Assembly: GCF_030555055.1 (NCBI RefSeq)
Contig: NZ_JAMOAO010000001.1
Span: 2,480,001 to 2,544,000, forward strand
DNA: 64,000 bases
From: Nocardiopsis sp. YSL2
GTDB taxonomy: Bacteria; Actinomycetota; Actinomycetes; Streptosporangiales; Streptosporangiaceae
Direction of reading: 5' to 3'
A program made the position numbers and the translations under genes. This document shows positions 34,960-45,268 of this stretch, piece by piece; the first letter of the stretch is position 1; each line of letters opens with the position of its first letter. Below the pieces are notes generated by a model. The model saw only the letters and a list, made by a program, of their open reading frames with translations. It was not told the DNA's origin and did not search any database.

Positions 34960-35967
34960 ATGACACCGCCCCCTCCCGGGACCGTCGGCGACCGTGCGGC
35001 CGGAGTGCTGCTCGGCGCCGCCTGCGGGGACGCACTGGGCGTTCCCTACGAGTTCGCACGCAGGCTCGCCGACCACGAGGTGCCGGAGATGGTCGGCGGA
35101 GGGCTCGGCCCGTACGCGCCGGGCGAGTACTCCGACGACACCCAGATGGCGGTCTGTATCGCCGAGACCCTGCGCGACCACGATGCCCCGCTCTCCCACA
35201 GGGCGCTCCAGCAGACCGCCGAGGCCTTCCTGGCCTGGCGGCGCGACGGGGCCAGCGACATCGGGCACCAGACGCAGAAGGTGCTGGGCGAGGTGGAGCA
35301 CGCGCGGGGGACCGAGAACGTGGCCCAGGAGATGGCGTCCGTCTCCGAGCGGCTGTTCGAGTCGGGCCTGCCGAGCGCGGGGAACGGCTCCCTGATGCGG
35401 ACCGGGCCGCTGGCCCTGGCCTACCTGGACGACCCGGCGGGCCTGGCCGTGGCGGCCGACCGCTACAGCCGCCTCACGCACGGGGACCCCCTGGCGTCCG
35501 AGGCGTGCGTGCTGTGGTGCGAGGGCGTGCGCCGGGCGGTCGTGCGCGGTGACCTGTCAGGGGTCCGCGCGGGCGTGGAGCTGCTGCCGGTGGGGCGCCA
35601 GGCGTCGTGGGCGGCCTGGCTGGACGAGGCCGAGGAGCGCCCGCCGCACGCGTTCGAGGGCAACGGCTTCGTGGTCCGCACCCTGCAGGCGGCGTGGTCG
35701 GCGGTCAGCCTCGGGGACGCGGAGGAGGCGGCGGAGGGCGGCTCGCGATCGACGGAGAGCCTGCGGCTTCAGCACTCACTGTGGGCCGCGGTGCGGGCGG
35801 GGGACGACACCGACACCGTGGCGGCGATCGCCGGGGCGCTGCTCGGCGCGCGGTACGGCGCGAGCGCGATCCCCGACGAGTACCTGTCGGCGGTCCACGG
35901 CTGGCCCGGTTACCGGGCAGCGGACCTGGCCCGGCTCGCCCTGGCCGTCACCGACCGCCACTCCTGA
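34960..35967 (+). CDS. ADP-ribosylglycohydrolase family protein
   Basis: 335 residues. It has the metal-binding family motifs: GAACGDALGVPYEF near the N-terminus, YSDDTQMA at about 58-65 and the C-terminal GDDTDTVAAIAGALLGARYG. These bind two Mg ions in DraG/ARH enzymes that remove ADP-ribose from proteins or small molecules. The ATG at 34960 follows GAAGCGAGG. Target unknown. It is divergent from the PASTA pseudokinase. Confidence 0.88.
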   Translation: MTPPPPGTVGDRAAGVLLGAACGDALGVPYEFARRLADHEVPEMVGGGLGPYAPGEYSDDTQMAVCIAETLRDHDAPLSHRALQQTAEAFLAWRRDGASDIGHQTQKVLGEVEHARGTENVAQEMASVSERLFESGLPSAGNGSLMRTGPLALAYLDDPAGLAVAADRYSRLTHGDPLASEACVLWCEGVRRAVVRGDLSGVRAGVELLPVGRQASWAAWLDEAEERPPHAFEGNGFVVRTLQAAWSAVSLGDAEEAAEGGSRSTESLRLQHSLWAAVRAGDDTDTVAAIAGALLGARYGASAIPDEYLSAVHGWPGYRAADLARLALAVTDRHS

Positions 35968-35982
35968 CCCGCGACCCGATCA

Positions 35983-36410
35983 TCACCCAGGGATCCCGAA
36001 CAACTCCCTGGGTGGTTTCCCGCGGTTCTTCCTGTGCGCTTCACGAGTGCCGTACGCCCGCTGGGCGACTCCCGGCGACTCTGGAATCGGCCGTTCCGGA
36101 AGCCACCGAACTACTCGTCCCCCCCGGATGACCTCCAGGCACTCGTTCCGTAGTTCGTCGGCCGACCGCGCGTCGGCGATCCGCAGGTCCCGAAGGCACC
36201 CGAGGAATCTCGACCGCTGGGCGGTGAGCCGGTCCACGACCTCGGGGCGGGGCCGGGCGACGAGCGCTCCTGGTGGATCCTGGCGGTGAGGGCACCGGCG
36301 GCATCACGCAGGAGGTCCATCAGCGTGTCGTGGTCGACGACGTCCTCCTCTGCTTCCTCTGTCCACGTCGCTCGTGGCAGGTTCGCGAACGGATCGAATT
36401 CCACTCTCAC
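35983..36410 (-). pseudogene. frameshifted hypothetical gene
   Basis: The N-terminal frame begins at 36410 with MRVEFDPFANLPRATWTEEA and runs to ALTARIHQE. Near 36262-36275 coding moves to another frame and continues LVARPRPEVVDRLTAQRS, then ADELRNECLEVIRGG, and ends KPPRELFGIPG. The 428-base span is one base short of a codon multiple, so one deleted base in the GGAGCG region would explain it. The product would be about 142 residues, soluble and charged. A sequencing error or programmed shift remains possible. Family not recognised. Confidence 0.55.
35984..36014. terminator. bidirectional terminator after the ADP-ribosylglycohydrolase gene
   Basis: CACCCAGGGA at 35984-35993 and TCCCTGGGTG at 36005-36014 form a perfect 10-pair stem, followed by GTTT. 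It lies between two convergent genes and overlaps the end of the frameshifted one. Confidence 0.7.
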
Positions 36411-36657
36411 TCCTCACTGGTCACCGGGTTGGTCGTCGGCGTCCGCCACCGCCTCCGCCGCCGGAGCTCCCACCACCGGGGGGAGCGAGGCGTCGCGGGG
36501 GTCTGCCGGGGTGCTGACCACGAACATAGGGGGCCCGGGGACGGCCGGGGCGCCCTGGCCGGTACCGGCCGAACCGGATGCGGACACGCCCGAGCGGCGG
36601 GCGCTGTGGGGCCTCACTACGCTGGCGGCGAGGAGCGGTTGGACGAGGGAGGCGCTG

Positions 36658-37194
36658 ATGACCGAGGCTTTGGAGTGGACGCGACCCGGGGAGCACCCGG
36701 ACTGGTTGGCCGAGCCGACCCGTGCCGCGCTCGCCGGTCTGGGGGAGCGGGAGCGGGATCAGGTGCGGGTCGCGGAGATCGATCCCGAGCTGGCCGACAC
36801 CGCCGCGTTCTGCGAGCGCTACGGGATGCCGCTGGAGACCAGCGCCAACTGCGTGGTGCTGGCGGCCAAGCGCGGCGGCGAGGTGACCTACGCGGCGTGC
36901 ATGGTGCTCGCCACCCAGCGCGCGGACGTCAACGGGATGGTCCGGCGCCACCTGGGCGCCCGCAAGATCTCGTTCGCGCCGATGGACGAGGCCACCGGGA
37001 TGACCGGTATGGAGTACGGCGGCATCACGCCGTTCGGTCTGCCCTCGGAGTGGCCGGTGCTGGTGGACAAGGCGGTGGTGGACACCCCGTCGGTCGTGGT
37101 GGGCAGCGGTCTGCGCCGGTCGAAGCTGTACGTGCCGGGCCCACTGGTCGGTGAGCTCCCGGGGGCCGAGGTGCTGTCACTCGTGAAGGAGTAG
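36658..37194 (+). CDS. YbaK/EbsC-type protein (aminoacyl-tRNA deacylase-like)
   Basis: 178 residues. Central stretches CVVLAAKRGGEVTYAACMVLAT, HLGARKISFAPMDEA, TGMEYGGITPFGLP and KAVVDTPSVVVGSGLRRSKL match the YbaK/ProX editing domain, which removes wrongly attached amino acids from tRNA. The ATG at 36658 follows GAGGGAGG at good spacing. An open frame extends upstream to 36286 without a ribosome site. The 247 bases between 36411 and 36657 hold no gene that I can support. Confidence 0.8.
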   Translation: MTEALEWTRPGEHPDWLAEPTRAALAGLGERERDQVRVAEIDPELADTAAFCERYGMPLETSANCVVLAAKRGGEVTYAACMVLATQRADVNGMVRRHLGARKISFAPMDEATGMTGMEYGGITPFGLPSEWPVLVDKAVVDTPSVVVGSGLRRSKLYVPGPLVGELPGAEVLSLVKE

Positions 37195-37203
37195 GCCCCG
37201 AGC

Positions 37204-37249
37204 CGATATGTCGACAAAGTGATCAGTGGTTACGGTCGCCGACATATCG
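37204..37249. repeat. inverted repeat after the YbaK-like gene
   Basis: CGATATGTCG at 37204-37213 and CGACATATCG at 37240-37249 are exact inverses with a 26-base spacer. It could be a weak terminator or a binding site. It is A+T-rich for this genome. Confidence 0.5.
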
Positions 37250-37358
37250 CTTTGGTGCGCGTCTGCAGGTGTTCGACACCCTATCCGTACGGGGACCGGA
37301 CAGTCCGTGGAACGAGCGGATGTCCACAGGGACCCGTCACCATGTCGACCAGCGGTGT

Positions 37359-37382
37359 CGACATGGCGACGGGTCGACACCT
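37359..37382. repeat. octamer tandem repeat, three units
   Basis: Units CGACATGG, CGACGGGT, CGACACCT. Same family as 51472-51511, 58701-58716 and 62350-62405. It abuts the 3' end of the permease gene. Confidence 0.5.
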
Positions 37383-38791
37383 CACTCCCGACGAAGGGCC
37401 GCCGGGACCGCCCCCGCCGCGAACGCGGCCGCGAGCAGGACCACGAAGAGCGCCGCCAGTCCCACGGACCCGTCGATGAGCGTGGTGAAGTTGGACAGCA
37501 CCAGCGCGGCCACGCACACCAGCCCCACGGCCCCCAGGACCGGCGCGATCCGGGCGTGCCACCACCGCCTGTCCACTCCGGTCCGGGCGAAGAACACCAC
37601 GACCGCCACGCTCACCAGCACCATGAGCGCCAGCACGCCCAGCGTGGCCATGCCGCTCATCCAGGTGAACACCTGCAGGACCGGGTCGGCCCGCACCAGC
37701 GCGAACGCCCCGATCAGCAGGGCCGCCGCCGCGGACTGGACCAGCGAGGCCACGTGCGGCGACCCGTGCCGGGCGTGCGTCCCCGCGAGCGGCGACAGGG
37801 CGCCCCCGGTGTGCCCGATCGCGTAGAGGTAGCGGGCGATCGTGTTGTGGAACGCCAGCAGTGCCGTGAACAGGCTGGTGAGCAACAGGATCTCCATGGT
37901 CGCGGCCACACCCGGCCCCGCGTACAGGTGGGCCACGGAGAACACCAGGCCCTCGATGTCGTCCAGCGCGGCGGCCTGCGCGCGGCCCGCGCCGACCCCC
38001 ACGACGACGGCCCAGGACACGAGTGTGTAGAAGCCGCCGATGAGCAGCACGGCCGCGTAGGTCGCGCGGGGCACCGCCCGGCCCGGCTCACGGGCCTCCT
38101 CGCTGTAGATCGCCGTCGCCTCGAAGCCGATGAAGCAGGCCACCGCGAACATCAGCCCGATCCCGGGCGAGCCGGAGAGGAAGGCGCCGGCCGTGAACGG
38201 CTCAGCGCTCGGCCCCTCGGCCCCGCCCCGCAGGAGCACCGCGCCGACCAGGACCGCGAGGACCCCGACCTCGCACACGATCAGCACGCTGAGCACACGG
38301 GTGCCCACGTCGACGCTCCGGAAGCCGAGCACCGCGACGACGGCCAGCAGGACGCCGCTCCACAGCCACCAGGGCAGGTCCGGGCCGCCGTAGGCGGCGA
38401 CCGCCCCGCCGAGGGCCGCCCCGGCCAGTCCGTAGACCGCCGCCTGGATGGCGGTGTAGGAGAGCAGGGCCAGGCCCACGGCGCCCGCGCCGGTGGTCCG
38501 GCCCAGTCCCGCGGTGACGTAGGCGAAGAACGCGCCCGCGCCCTCCACGTGGCGGCTCATCCCGGCGTATCCGACGCTGAACAGCAGCAGGACGACGGTC
38601 ACCACGAGGTAGGACACCGGGGCGCCCGCGCCGTTGCCGATCGCCATCATCACCGGCAGCGCGCCGCCGATCGCCACCAGCGGGGAGGCCGCGGCGACCA
38701 CGAGGAACACGATGCCCGCGGTCCCCAGCGACCCCTGGAGCCCTGGTCGGGCACCGGTTTCCGGTGCCGATTCCGCCGCGCGCTCAGCCAT
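37382..38791 (-). CDS. APC-superfamily amino acid/amine permease
   Basis: 469 residues with about 12 membrane segments. The N-terminal segment ([28 protein letters not shown]) and the [26 protein letters not shown] signature are typical of the APC family. Its start overlaps the 3' end of the amine oxidase gene by 8 bases, so it is the last gene of the amine operon and probably imports the amine or amino acid that the operon degrades. Confidence 0.88.
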   Translation of the reverse strand: MAERAAESAPETGARPGLQGSLGTAGIVFLVVAAASPLVAIGGALPVMMAIGNGAGAPVSYLVVTVVLLLFSVGYAGMSRHVEGAGAFFAYVTAGLGRTTGAGAVGLALLSYTAIQAAVYGLAGAALGGAVAAYGGPDLPWWLWSGVLLAVVAVLGFRSVDVGTRVLSVLIVCEVGVLAVLVGAVLLRGGAEGPSAEPFTAGAFLSGSPGIGLMFAVACFIGFEATAIYSEEAREPGRAVPRATYAAVLLIGGFYTLVSWAVVVGVGAGRAQAAALDDIEGLVFSVAHLYAGPGVAATMEILLLTSLFTALLAFHNTIARYLYAIGHTGGALSPLAGTHARHGSPHVASLVQSAAAALLIGAFALVRADPVLQVFTWMSGMATLGVLALMVLVSVAVVVFFARTGVDRRWWHARIAPVLGAVGLVCVAALVLSNFTTLIDGSVGLAALFVVLLAAAFAAGAVPAALRRE

Positions 38792-40763
38792 GGCAGTGGT
38801 CCCTTCCCTCGGTGTGCGCGGTGTCCGGTCCCGGCGCGTGGCAGGAGCCCGCGGAGGTGGCGGGCACGTCCAGCGTGGGGTTGCGGTCGAAGAAGCCGAC
38901 CGGCCGCAGTGTGAAGCCGGTGTAGTCGACCGGCATGATCGGCCAGTCCTCCGGGCGGGGCGCGTGCGTCAGGCCGAAGGTGTGCCACACGACCAGGTCC
39001 CGGCCGTCGAGGTCGCGGTCGGCGGCGGCGTACGCGGGCAGGCCCGCGCCGCCCGGGTGCTGGTTGACGAAGTCGCCCGCCGGGTAGCGCTCGGCGGGGT
39101 CGTAGGCGGTCACCCACAGGTGGCGGGTGGCGAAGGCCGCGCGCGCGGCGATCGAGGAGGCCGGATCGGCGAGCAGCACCGGCTTGCCCTCGGGTTGGAG
39201 GGCGTAGCCGACGGGCTGCCCGAGCCGGTTGGGGGAGTCGGGGTTGGTGATGTGCCAGACCCGGTCCACGGAGGCGTCGGCGTCGCGCTGTGCCTGCGCC
39301 TCCGTGGCCAGCACGGTGTGCTTCCGGGTGAAGGCGTTGCCCCGCGGGTTGTCGGGGCCGATGGGGACGCGGGCGGCGTCGACCTCCACCACCCGGTTGG
39401 CGGTGCCGTCCAGGGCCATGTCGAGCCGGGCGCAGAAGAGGTGCTGGTGGAGGGGCGCGCCGAGGCCGGGGGCGATCTCCGTGGCGTAGGGGTAGTCGCC
39501 GCCCGGGTGGGCGGAGGTGAACACGATCCCGGTGGCCTTGGCCTCGAACTCGATCGTGCCGTCGAGGTAGAGGTACCAGAAGAAGCCGTAGTCGTAGTTG
39601 CCGACGGTGGTGAAGAAGGAGACGACCATGCGCCGCTGGCGCCTGGTCTCGGACGATCCCGCCCACAGGTCGCTGTGCTTCCACAGCACCCCGAAGTCCT
39701 CCTCGTGCATGCACACGGCGTTGGGGAGGGTCTGGGGCTCGCCTCGCTCGTCGGCGACGACGGCGTCCATGTAGGTGATGTCGCCGAGGCAGTCGCAGCC
39801 CAGTCTGAGGGCGTTGGCGTGGCGGCCGACCATGTACTCGCCGGTGTCGAAGTAGTTCTGCCAGGACCGCACGGGCGAGGGATCGGCGTAGGGGACGACC
39901 ATCTCGGCGATCGAGGCGCGGTGGATGATCGGCCTCCGCCGTCCCCGGTCGCGGTCCGCGAAGGCGATCTGGTGCAGGACCAGGCCCTCGCGTGCGTCGA
40001 AGCCGATCCGCAGCGACCAGTTCTCCCAGCTCAGCATGTTGCCGTCGAGGGTGAAGCCTGGCCCCTCGGGCTGGGTGATCTCGATGGGCTTCTGGGTGGT
40101 GCGCGGCGGCCCGCTCACCTCGGTATCGGGGTAGTTGCCGGACTCGGCGGGGATCGGCACGGCACCGAAGTCGAGGACCCGGTCGACGGACTTGTCGACG
40201 ACGTCGACGTAGGCGACGAGGCCGTCCACCGGGTGCGCCCAGGCGTGGTCGCTCTCGTGCTCCTGGACGAAGGCGAGTCCGCGCAGGACGCGGCGGCCGC
40301 GCTCCTCGGGGTACTCGTCGTCGTAGACCCCGGCCGACAGCGGAGCCACCCGGACGGTGGAGGGGTCCAGGTCGCGGGCGCGCAGGGCGGCCAGCCAGTC
40401 CTCGTCGGTGGAGAGGATCTCCTCCACCAGCGCGAACTCCTCGTCCAGGACGGGCAGTTGGCCGTCGGTGGCCGCGTCCAGGGTGCGGTCGGAGTCCACG
40501 CGCCCGTGGGTGAGGGACACGACGAGGTCGTGGGCGGGTCCGCCGCCGGTGTCGTGCAGCAGGACGCGGACGCGGCGGTCGACGGGCGCGCCGGGTTCGT
40601 GCGCCAGGAGGTCGGCCTTGGCGGGCTCCTCCAGCCCGAGGTAGCCGAACCTGGTGGCGTCGGTGGCGTGCCCGGTCGTGGTGAGCAGGGTGCGGGCGGC
40701 GGTGATCTCGTCGGGGGTGAGGGCGTCGAGGGGATGCGCCGCCGAAGTGTCGGTGGTGGCCAT
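38784..40763 (-). CDS. copper amine oxidase (primary-amine oxidase)
   Basis: 659 residues. It oxidises primary amines to aldehydes with release of ammonia and hydrogen peroxide. The catalytic base is Asp306 ([10 protein letters not shown]) and the topaquinone precursor is Tyr390 in GNYDYGFFW. Copper ligands are visible as HQHLF (about 444-446) and a later His in [10 protein letters not shown]. There is no signal peptide, so the enzyme is cytosolic as in Arthrobacter-type oxidases. ATG with GGAGGAA upstream. The neighbouring aldehyde dehydrogenase would remove the aldehyde; with PaaZ nearby, phenylethylamine or tyramine is a likely substrate. Confidence 0.92.
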   Translation of the reverse strand: MATTDTSAAHPLDALTPDEITAARTLLTTTGHATDATRFGYLGLEEPAKADLLAHEPGAPVDRRVRVLLHDTGGGPAHDLVVSLTHGRVDSDRTLDAATDGQLPVLDEEFALVEEILSTDEDWLAALRARDLDPSTVRVAPLSAGVYDDEYPEERGRRVLRGLAFVQEHESDHAWAHPVDGLVAYVDVVDKSVDRVLDFGAVPIPAESGNYPDTEVSGPPRTTQKPIEITQPEGPGFTLDGNMLSWENWSLRIGFDAREGLVLHQIAFADRDRGRRRPIIHRASIAEMVVPYADPSPVRSWQNYFDTGEYMVGRHANALRLGCDCLGDITYMDAVVADERGEPQTLPNAVCMHEEDFGVLWKHSDLWAGSSETRRQRRMVVSFFTTVGNYDYGFFWYLYLDGTIEFEAKATGIVFTSAHPGGDYPYATEIAPGLGAPLHQHLFCARLDMALDGTANRVVEVDAARVPIGPDNPRGNAFTRKHTVLATEAQAQRDADASVDRVWHITNPDSPNRLGQPVGYALQPEGKPVLLADPASSIAARAAFATRHLWVTAYDPAERYPAGDFVNQHPGGAGLPAYAAADRDLDGRDLVVWHTFGLTHAPRPEDWPIMPVDYTGFTLRPVGFFDRNPTLDVPATSAGSCHAPGPDTAHTEGRDHCHG

Positions 40764-40899
40764 CGGTTCCTCCGGGGTGGGTGGGACGGGGACGGGGTCG
40801 GGTGCGGTGCGGGCGCGCGGTGGTGGACGCGGACGGGCCGGGCGGGTGGCCGGTGGCCGCGGGGCGGCTCTCGCATCCCGCGGCCACCGGGGCGGCCGG

Positions 40900-42423
40900 T
40901 CAGGCCAGGTTGGTCCAGATGCTCTTGACCTGGGTGAACGCCTCGATGCCGGACCAGCCCATCTCCCGGCCGAGGCCGGAGGCCTTCATCCCGCCCCAGG
41001 CCGCCGCGGCGTCCAGGAACGGCGGCATGTTGATCCACACCGTGCCGGCGCGCACCCGGGCGGCGAGCCGGTTCGCGGTCCCGATGTCGCGGGACCAGAT
41101 CACCGCCGCGAGCCCGTACTCGGTGTCGTTGGCGCGGGCGACGAGCTCGTCGGGATCGTCGTAGGGCAGCACCGACAGGACCGGTCCGAAGATCTCCTCG
41201 CGGGCGATGCGCATGTCGTCGGTGACGCCGGAGAACACGGCGGGGCGCACGAAGAACCCGCGGTCGTCGTCGAGCGGGGCGCGGTCGTGCAGGTGGGCGC
41301 CGTCCTCCTGGCCGATGCGCACGTAGCTCTCGGCCTGGTCGCGCTGCTCGGCGGAGACCACCGGGCCCATCTGGGTGTCCTCGGCCAGCCCGTGGCCGAG
41401 CTTCATGGCCGCGGCCCCGGCGGCGAGCTTCTCCGCGAACTCGTCGTGGCGCGCGGCGTCGACGAAGAAGCGCGTGTAGGCGGCGCAGACCTGGCCGGAG
41501 TTGAGCAGCCCGCCCATGAGGTTGCCCGCGACGGCGGCGTCGATGTCGGCGTCCGAGGCGATGACGGAGGGTGCCTTGCCGCCCAGTTCGAGCGAGACGT
41601 GCTTGAGCTCGCGGCCCGCCTGGGCGCCGATCTCCCGGCCGACCTCGGTGGAGCCGGTGAAGGACACCTTGGCGACTCCGGGGTGGCGGACCAGGGCCTT
41701 GCCGACCTCGGGTCCGCCGGTGACGACGTTGACGACCCCGTCGGGGATGCCCGCCTCCTTGACCAGCTCGGCCAGCCGCAGGGTGGTGAGCGGGGTCTGC
41801 TCGGCGGGCTTGACGACCACCGTGTTGCCGGTGGCCAGGGCCGGGGCGAGCTTCCACATCAGGATCATGAGGGGGAAGTTCCACGGCGTGATGAGCGCGC
41901 ACACGCCGAGCGGTTCGCGGCGGGTGCGGTAGTCGACGTCCGGGATGGACAGCGGCGCGGTGACACCGGTGATCTTGGTGACCCAGCCCGCGTAGTAGCG
42001 CAGGTGCTCGACGGCGTTGGGGACGGCGAACCCGCCGCTGACGCCGAGCGGCTGCCCCTGGTCGCTGGTCTCCAGGCGGGCGAAGGCGTCGGCGTCGGCC
42101 TCCAGCAGGTCGGCGAGCCGGAGCAGGAGCTTGGCGCGGGCGGCGGGGAGCATGCCGGCCCACTCGGCGGACTCGAAGGCCCGCGCGGCGGCGGCCACCG
42201 CAGCGTTCACGTCGGCCTCGGTCCCCTCGGGCACCTCGGCCAGGACCTCGCCCGTGGCCGGATCGAGGGTCGGGAAGGTGGTCCCGTTCCCCTTGCTCCA
42301 CTCTCCGTCGATCAGCATCTCGGTCCGCATCGGGGCCACCTGGCCTTTCCCTCGTGGTTCGTGTGGGTGTTCGTGCTGCTGGTGCTGCTGGTGTTGCCGG
42401 ATCTGGTGCGGTGCGGAGGTCAC
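40900..42423 (-). CDS. aldehyde dehydrogenase
   Basis: 507 residues from the GTG at 42423, which overlaps the stop of the oxidoreductase gene (GTGA). From ATG 42330 it would be 476 residues, closer to the family length. The extra N-terminus is a Gln/His-rich run ([14 protein letters not shown]) and may be untranslated. Catalytic motifs: [20 protein letters not shown] (NAD binding), LELGGKAP (Glu) and NSGQVCAA (nucleophile Cys). It resembles phenylacetaldehyde or betaine-aldehyde dehydrogenases and would convert the amine-oxidase product to the acid. Confidence 0.9.
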   Translation of the reverse strand: MTSAPHQIRQHQQHQQHEHPHEPRGKGQVAPMRTEMLIDGEWSKGNGTTFPTLDPATGEVLAEVPEGTEADVNAAVAAAARAFESAEWAGMLPAARAKLLLRLADLLEADADAFARLETSDQGQPLGVSGGFAVPNAVEHLRYYAGWVTKITGVTAPLSIPDVDYRTRREPLGVCALITPWNFPLMILMWKLAPALATGNTVVVKPAEQTPLTTLRLAELVKEAGIPDGVVNVVTGGPEVGKALVRHPGVAKVSFTGSTEVGREIGAQAGRELKHVSLELGGKAPSVIASDADIDAAVAGNLMGGLLNSGQVCAAYTRFFVDAARHDEFAEKLAAGAAAMKLGHGLAEDTQMGPVVSAEQRDQAESYVRIGQEDGAHLHDRAPLDDDRGFFVRPAVFSGVTDDMRIAREEIFGPVLSVLPYDDPDELVARANDTEYGLAAVIWSRDIGTANRLAARVRAGTVWINMPPFLDAAAAWGGMKASGLGREMGWSGIEAFTQVKSIWTNLA

Positions 42424-43949
42424 GCGTGGTCGGCGAGGATGAGGTCGGCGGCCTTCTCGCCGACCATGATCGCCGGGGCGTTGGTGTTGCCCGAGGGGAC
42501 CGAGGGCATGACGGAGGCGTCCGCGACGCGCAACCCGTCCATGCCGTGGACCCGCAGGGCCGGGTCGACCACGGACAGGGAGTCCACGCCCATCCGGCAG
42601 GTGCCGACCTGGTGGTGGTAGGTGGTGACCGCGCGGCGGACGTACTCGCGCAGGTCGTCCCGGGTACGGGCGTCCGGACCGGGGGCCACCTCGGTCTCGC
42701 GCCAGGTGTCGAAGGCGGCGGCACCGCCGATCTCGCGGCAGATCTCGACCGCGTCCACCAGGGCTTCGAGGTCGTGCGGTTCGGCCAGGAGGTTCGGGTC
42801 GACCAGGGGCGCGTCGCCGGGGTCGGCGGAGGCCAGCCGCAGGGTGCCCCGGGAGAGCGGGCGCACGACCCCGGGCGCGATGGTGTAGCCGTGCTCGGGC
42901 ACGGGATAGCCGTCGGCGGGCAGCACCATGTGGATGAACAGGGGCTGGAGGTCGGGCACGGTCCTGGCCGGATCGGAGCTCGCGAAGAGCTGGGCCTCCA
43001 GCAGGTTGCCGGTACCGGGCGGCAGGGGGCGGCTCGCGGCGTAGACGTTGCTGATCAGCAGGTGGTCGTGCAGGTTCTCGCCGACACCGGGAAGGTCGGC
43101 GCGGACGTCGATGCCGAGTTCGGTGAGGTGGTCGGCTGGCCCGATCCCGCTGTGCAGCAGGATCTGCGGTGAGCCGATCGCGCCGCCGCTGAGCACGGTC
43201 TCGCGGGCCGCGCGCGCCTGGTGGAGCTGTCCGTCGGACTCGTACTCCACCCCTACGGCGCGCCCCGACTCCACGACCACGCGGTGGACCAGGGCGCCGG
43301 TGGTGACGGTGAGCCCGGAGTGGTCCCGGACCGGTTCGACGAAGCCGCGCCAGGCGCTCATCCGCCGGTCGTCGGCGATGGTGACGTGGTTGTAGCCGAC
43401 GCCGACCATGTGCTCACCGTTGAAGTCCTCGGTGAGGGGGTGGCCCAGGGAGAGCGCCGCCTCCACGAAGGCGCGGGAGGTGGGGTGCGGGTCGGCGATC
43501 CGGGTGACCGGGAGGTGGCCGCCGGCGCCGTGCCAGTGCCCGGCTCCGTCGGCGTGGTCCTCCGAGCGCCTGAACAGGGGCAGGACGCTGTCCCAGTCCC
43601 AGCCGGTGCAGCCCTGGTAGGCCCAGGCGTCGTAGTCGGCGCGGTGTCCGCGCACGTAGATCATCCCGTTGAGGGAGCTGCTGCCGCCGAGGACGCGTCC
43701 GCGCGGCCAGTGCAGGGAGCGCCCGGCGGCGTGCTTCTGCGGGACCGTCATGACGGCCCAGTCCACGTCGGAGTGCCAGAGCCCGGGCCACCCGCGCGGG
43801 TCGTGGATGGCCGGTTCGTCGTCGGCGGGGCCGGCCTCGACGACGTGCACGGTGAGGCCCGCGTCCAGGAGCCGGCGGGTGAGGACGCTGCCCGACGAGC
43901 CGGCGCCGACGATGACGACGTCGTGTTCGGAGGAGGTGGCTGCGGACAT
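42420..43949 (-). CDS. GMC-family oxidoreductase (choline dehydrogenase-like)
   Basis: 509-residue FAD enzyme. The N-terminal dinucleotide-binding motif VVIVGAGSSGSVL, the GMC signature LGGSSSLNGMIYVRG, the second signature GAIGSPQILLHSGIG and the C-terminal HHQVGTCRMG with active-site His are all present. It oxidises an alcohol to an aldehyde, which the coupled aldehyde dehydrogenase could then take. First gene of the operon, divergent from the AraC-type regulator across 224 bases. Confidence 0.9.
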   Translation of the reverse strand: MSAATSSEHDVVIVGAGSSGSVLTRRLLDAGLTVHVVEAGPADDEPAIHDPRGWPGLWHSDVDWAVMTVPQKHAAGRSLHWPRGRVLGGSSSLNGMIYVRGHRADYDAWAYQGCTGWDWDSVLPLFRRSEDHADGAGHWHGAGGHLPVTRIADPHPTSRAFVEAALSLGHPLTEDFNGEHMVGVGYNHVTIADDRRMSAWRGFVEPVRDHSGLTVTTGALVHRVVVESGRAVGVEYESDGQLHQARAARETVLSGGAIGSPQILLHSGIGPADHLTELGIDVRADLPGVGENLHDHLLISNVYAASRPLPPGTGNLLEAQLFASSDPARTVPDLQPLFIHMVLPADGYPVPEHGYTIAPGVVRPLSRGTLRLASADPGDAPLVDPNLLAEPHDLEALVDAVEICREIGGAAAFDTWRETEVAPGPDARTRDDLREYVRRAVTTYHHQVGTCRMGVDSLSVVDPALRVHGMDGLRVADASVMPSVPSGNTNAPAIMVGEKAADLILADHA

Positions 43950-44173
43950 GGACGGGTCCCTTCCTGCGACGTTTCGACTGTGCTGCGGAAGCTACGCCGG
44001 TGACGCCGGTCACTGTCGCCATCGCGCGCACGGCCGTTCGCCGATTCGCGCACGGGCCTGGTCAGCGCCGTGACCGCCCTTGCCGGGCGGTAGTGACGCG
44101 GTTAACATCCGAGGAACCCGGCATCGTTCGTACGCCCACGTCAGGCACGAGGTGTGGGGGAAGGGAGGTGGGT

Positions 44174-45124
44174 GTGACCACCACGCACTCCGTTGACCGC
44201 AGGAGCCGCCGGGGAAGCATCGACCGGCTCGACACCTTCGAGGACGCCGCCTCCCGGGCCTTCGCTCCCCTGCGTATGCGGACCACCGACAACCTGCCCT
44301 TCCAGGGTGTGATCACCTCGGCGCGGGTGGACCAGTTGGTGCTCACGCACATCACCGCCGACCCGGTCGTGGTGCGGCGCGACGCCACGGTGATGGGGTC
44401 CTCCGACCCCGACCTGATCAAGGTGGCCTGGCACGGCGCGGGACGGGCGGGGGTGGACCAGCGCGGACGGCAGTGCCTGCTGAGCCCCGGCGACCTGGTG
44501 GTGTACGAGACGGGGCACCCCTACGAGCTGCCGTTCTGGGAGCCCTACGACACCGTGGTGGTCGGGGTCCCCAGCGCGCGCTTCGGAGCGCACGCGGACG
44601 TGTTGCGGCGCCGGGTGGCGATGCCGGTCCGGGCGGACATCGGTCTGCGCGGGCTCGTGTCGGCGATGTTCCAGGGGATGGCGTCCGGTGAGGTGGGCGA
44701 GGACGCGAGCGGGGCGGCGCAGCACCACATGGCGTCGGCGCTGGTGTCGCTGGTGTGCGCGGCGTTCTCGGACACGGTCCCGTGCGACGACGAGGACCCG
44801 CTGGACCGGGTGCGGGCGTACTGCCTGGCCAACCTGGGGGAGCCGGGCCTGTCGGTGGAGTCGGTGGCGGCGGCACACGGGATGTCGACGCGGTACCTGT
44901 ACAAGCTGTGCCGGGCGGGGGGATTCACCCTGGCGCGGTGGGTCAGGTCGGAGCGGTTGGCCCGGATCCGGCGCGACCTGGCGGACCCGATGCTCGCCGA
45001 GCGGTCGACGTCGGCGATCGCGGCGCGGTGGGGTGTGCTGGACACGGGGCACCTGGGGCGCATGCTGCGCGCGGAGTTCGGCGTGACGGCACGGGAGATC
45101 CGCGCGGAGGCACGTCGGCCCTGA
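44174..45124 (+). CDS. AraC-family regulator, FeaR-like
   Basis: 316 residues. The N-terminal AraC-binding-like domain (about 30-190) contains the MGSSDPDLIKVAWHGAGRAG and LLSPGDLVVYETGHPYELPF stretches. The C-terminal double helix-turn-helix (about 215-316) reads LSVESVAAAHGMSTRYLYKLC. The same architecture is found in FeaR, the activator of tyramine/phenylethylamine oxidase genes in E. coli. Start GTG 44174 behind GGGAGG. Divergent from the GMC/aldehyde dehydrogenase/amine oxidase/permease operon, so it is the probable regulator of that operon. Confidence 0.85.
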   Translation: MTTTHSVDRRSRRGSIDRLDTFEDAASRAFAPLRMRTTDNLPFQGVITSARVDQLVLTHITADPVVVRRDATVMGSSDPDLIKVAWHGAGRAGVDQRGRQCLLSPGDLVVYETGHPYELPFWEPYDTVVVGVPSARFGAHADVLRRRVAMPVRADIGLRGLVSAMFQGMASGEVGEDASGAAQHHMASALVSLVCAAFSDTVPCDDEDPLDRVRAYCLANLGEPGLSVESVAAAHGMSTRYLYKLCRAGGFTLARWVRSERLARIRRDLADPMLAERSTSAIAARWGVLDTGHLGRMLRAEFGVTAREIRAEARRP

Positions 45125-45206
45125 CCTCGCGCCCCGGACCGGCGGCGAATCTCGTCGTGGAGAGAAACAGCAGGTCGATGCGGGTGTGTCCCCTCGCGCC
45201 CTATTT

Positions 45207-45224
45207 ACTGAACGATCGGTCTGT
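45207..45224. promoter_or_regulatory. near-palindromic operator upstream of paaZ
   Basis: ACTGAACGATCGGTCTGT is an 18-base palindrome with 14 matching positions, 45 bases before the paaZ start. It looks like a TetR-type (PaaR-like) operator. A similar CGGT-containing site lies at 60248-60265. Confidence 0.5.
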
Positions 45225-45268
45225 AATACTGTGCCAGCAGAGTCGCAGCCGGAGGAGAGGACCGCCAG

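Noticed and set aside
37226-40928. Large plus-strand frames opposite the permease and amine oxidase
   Set aside because: No domain signal; the minus-strand products have complete family motifs.
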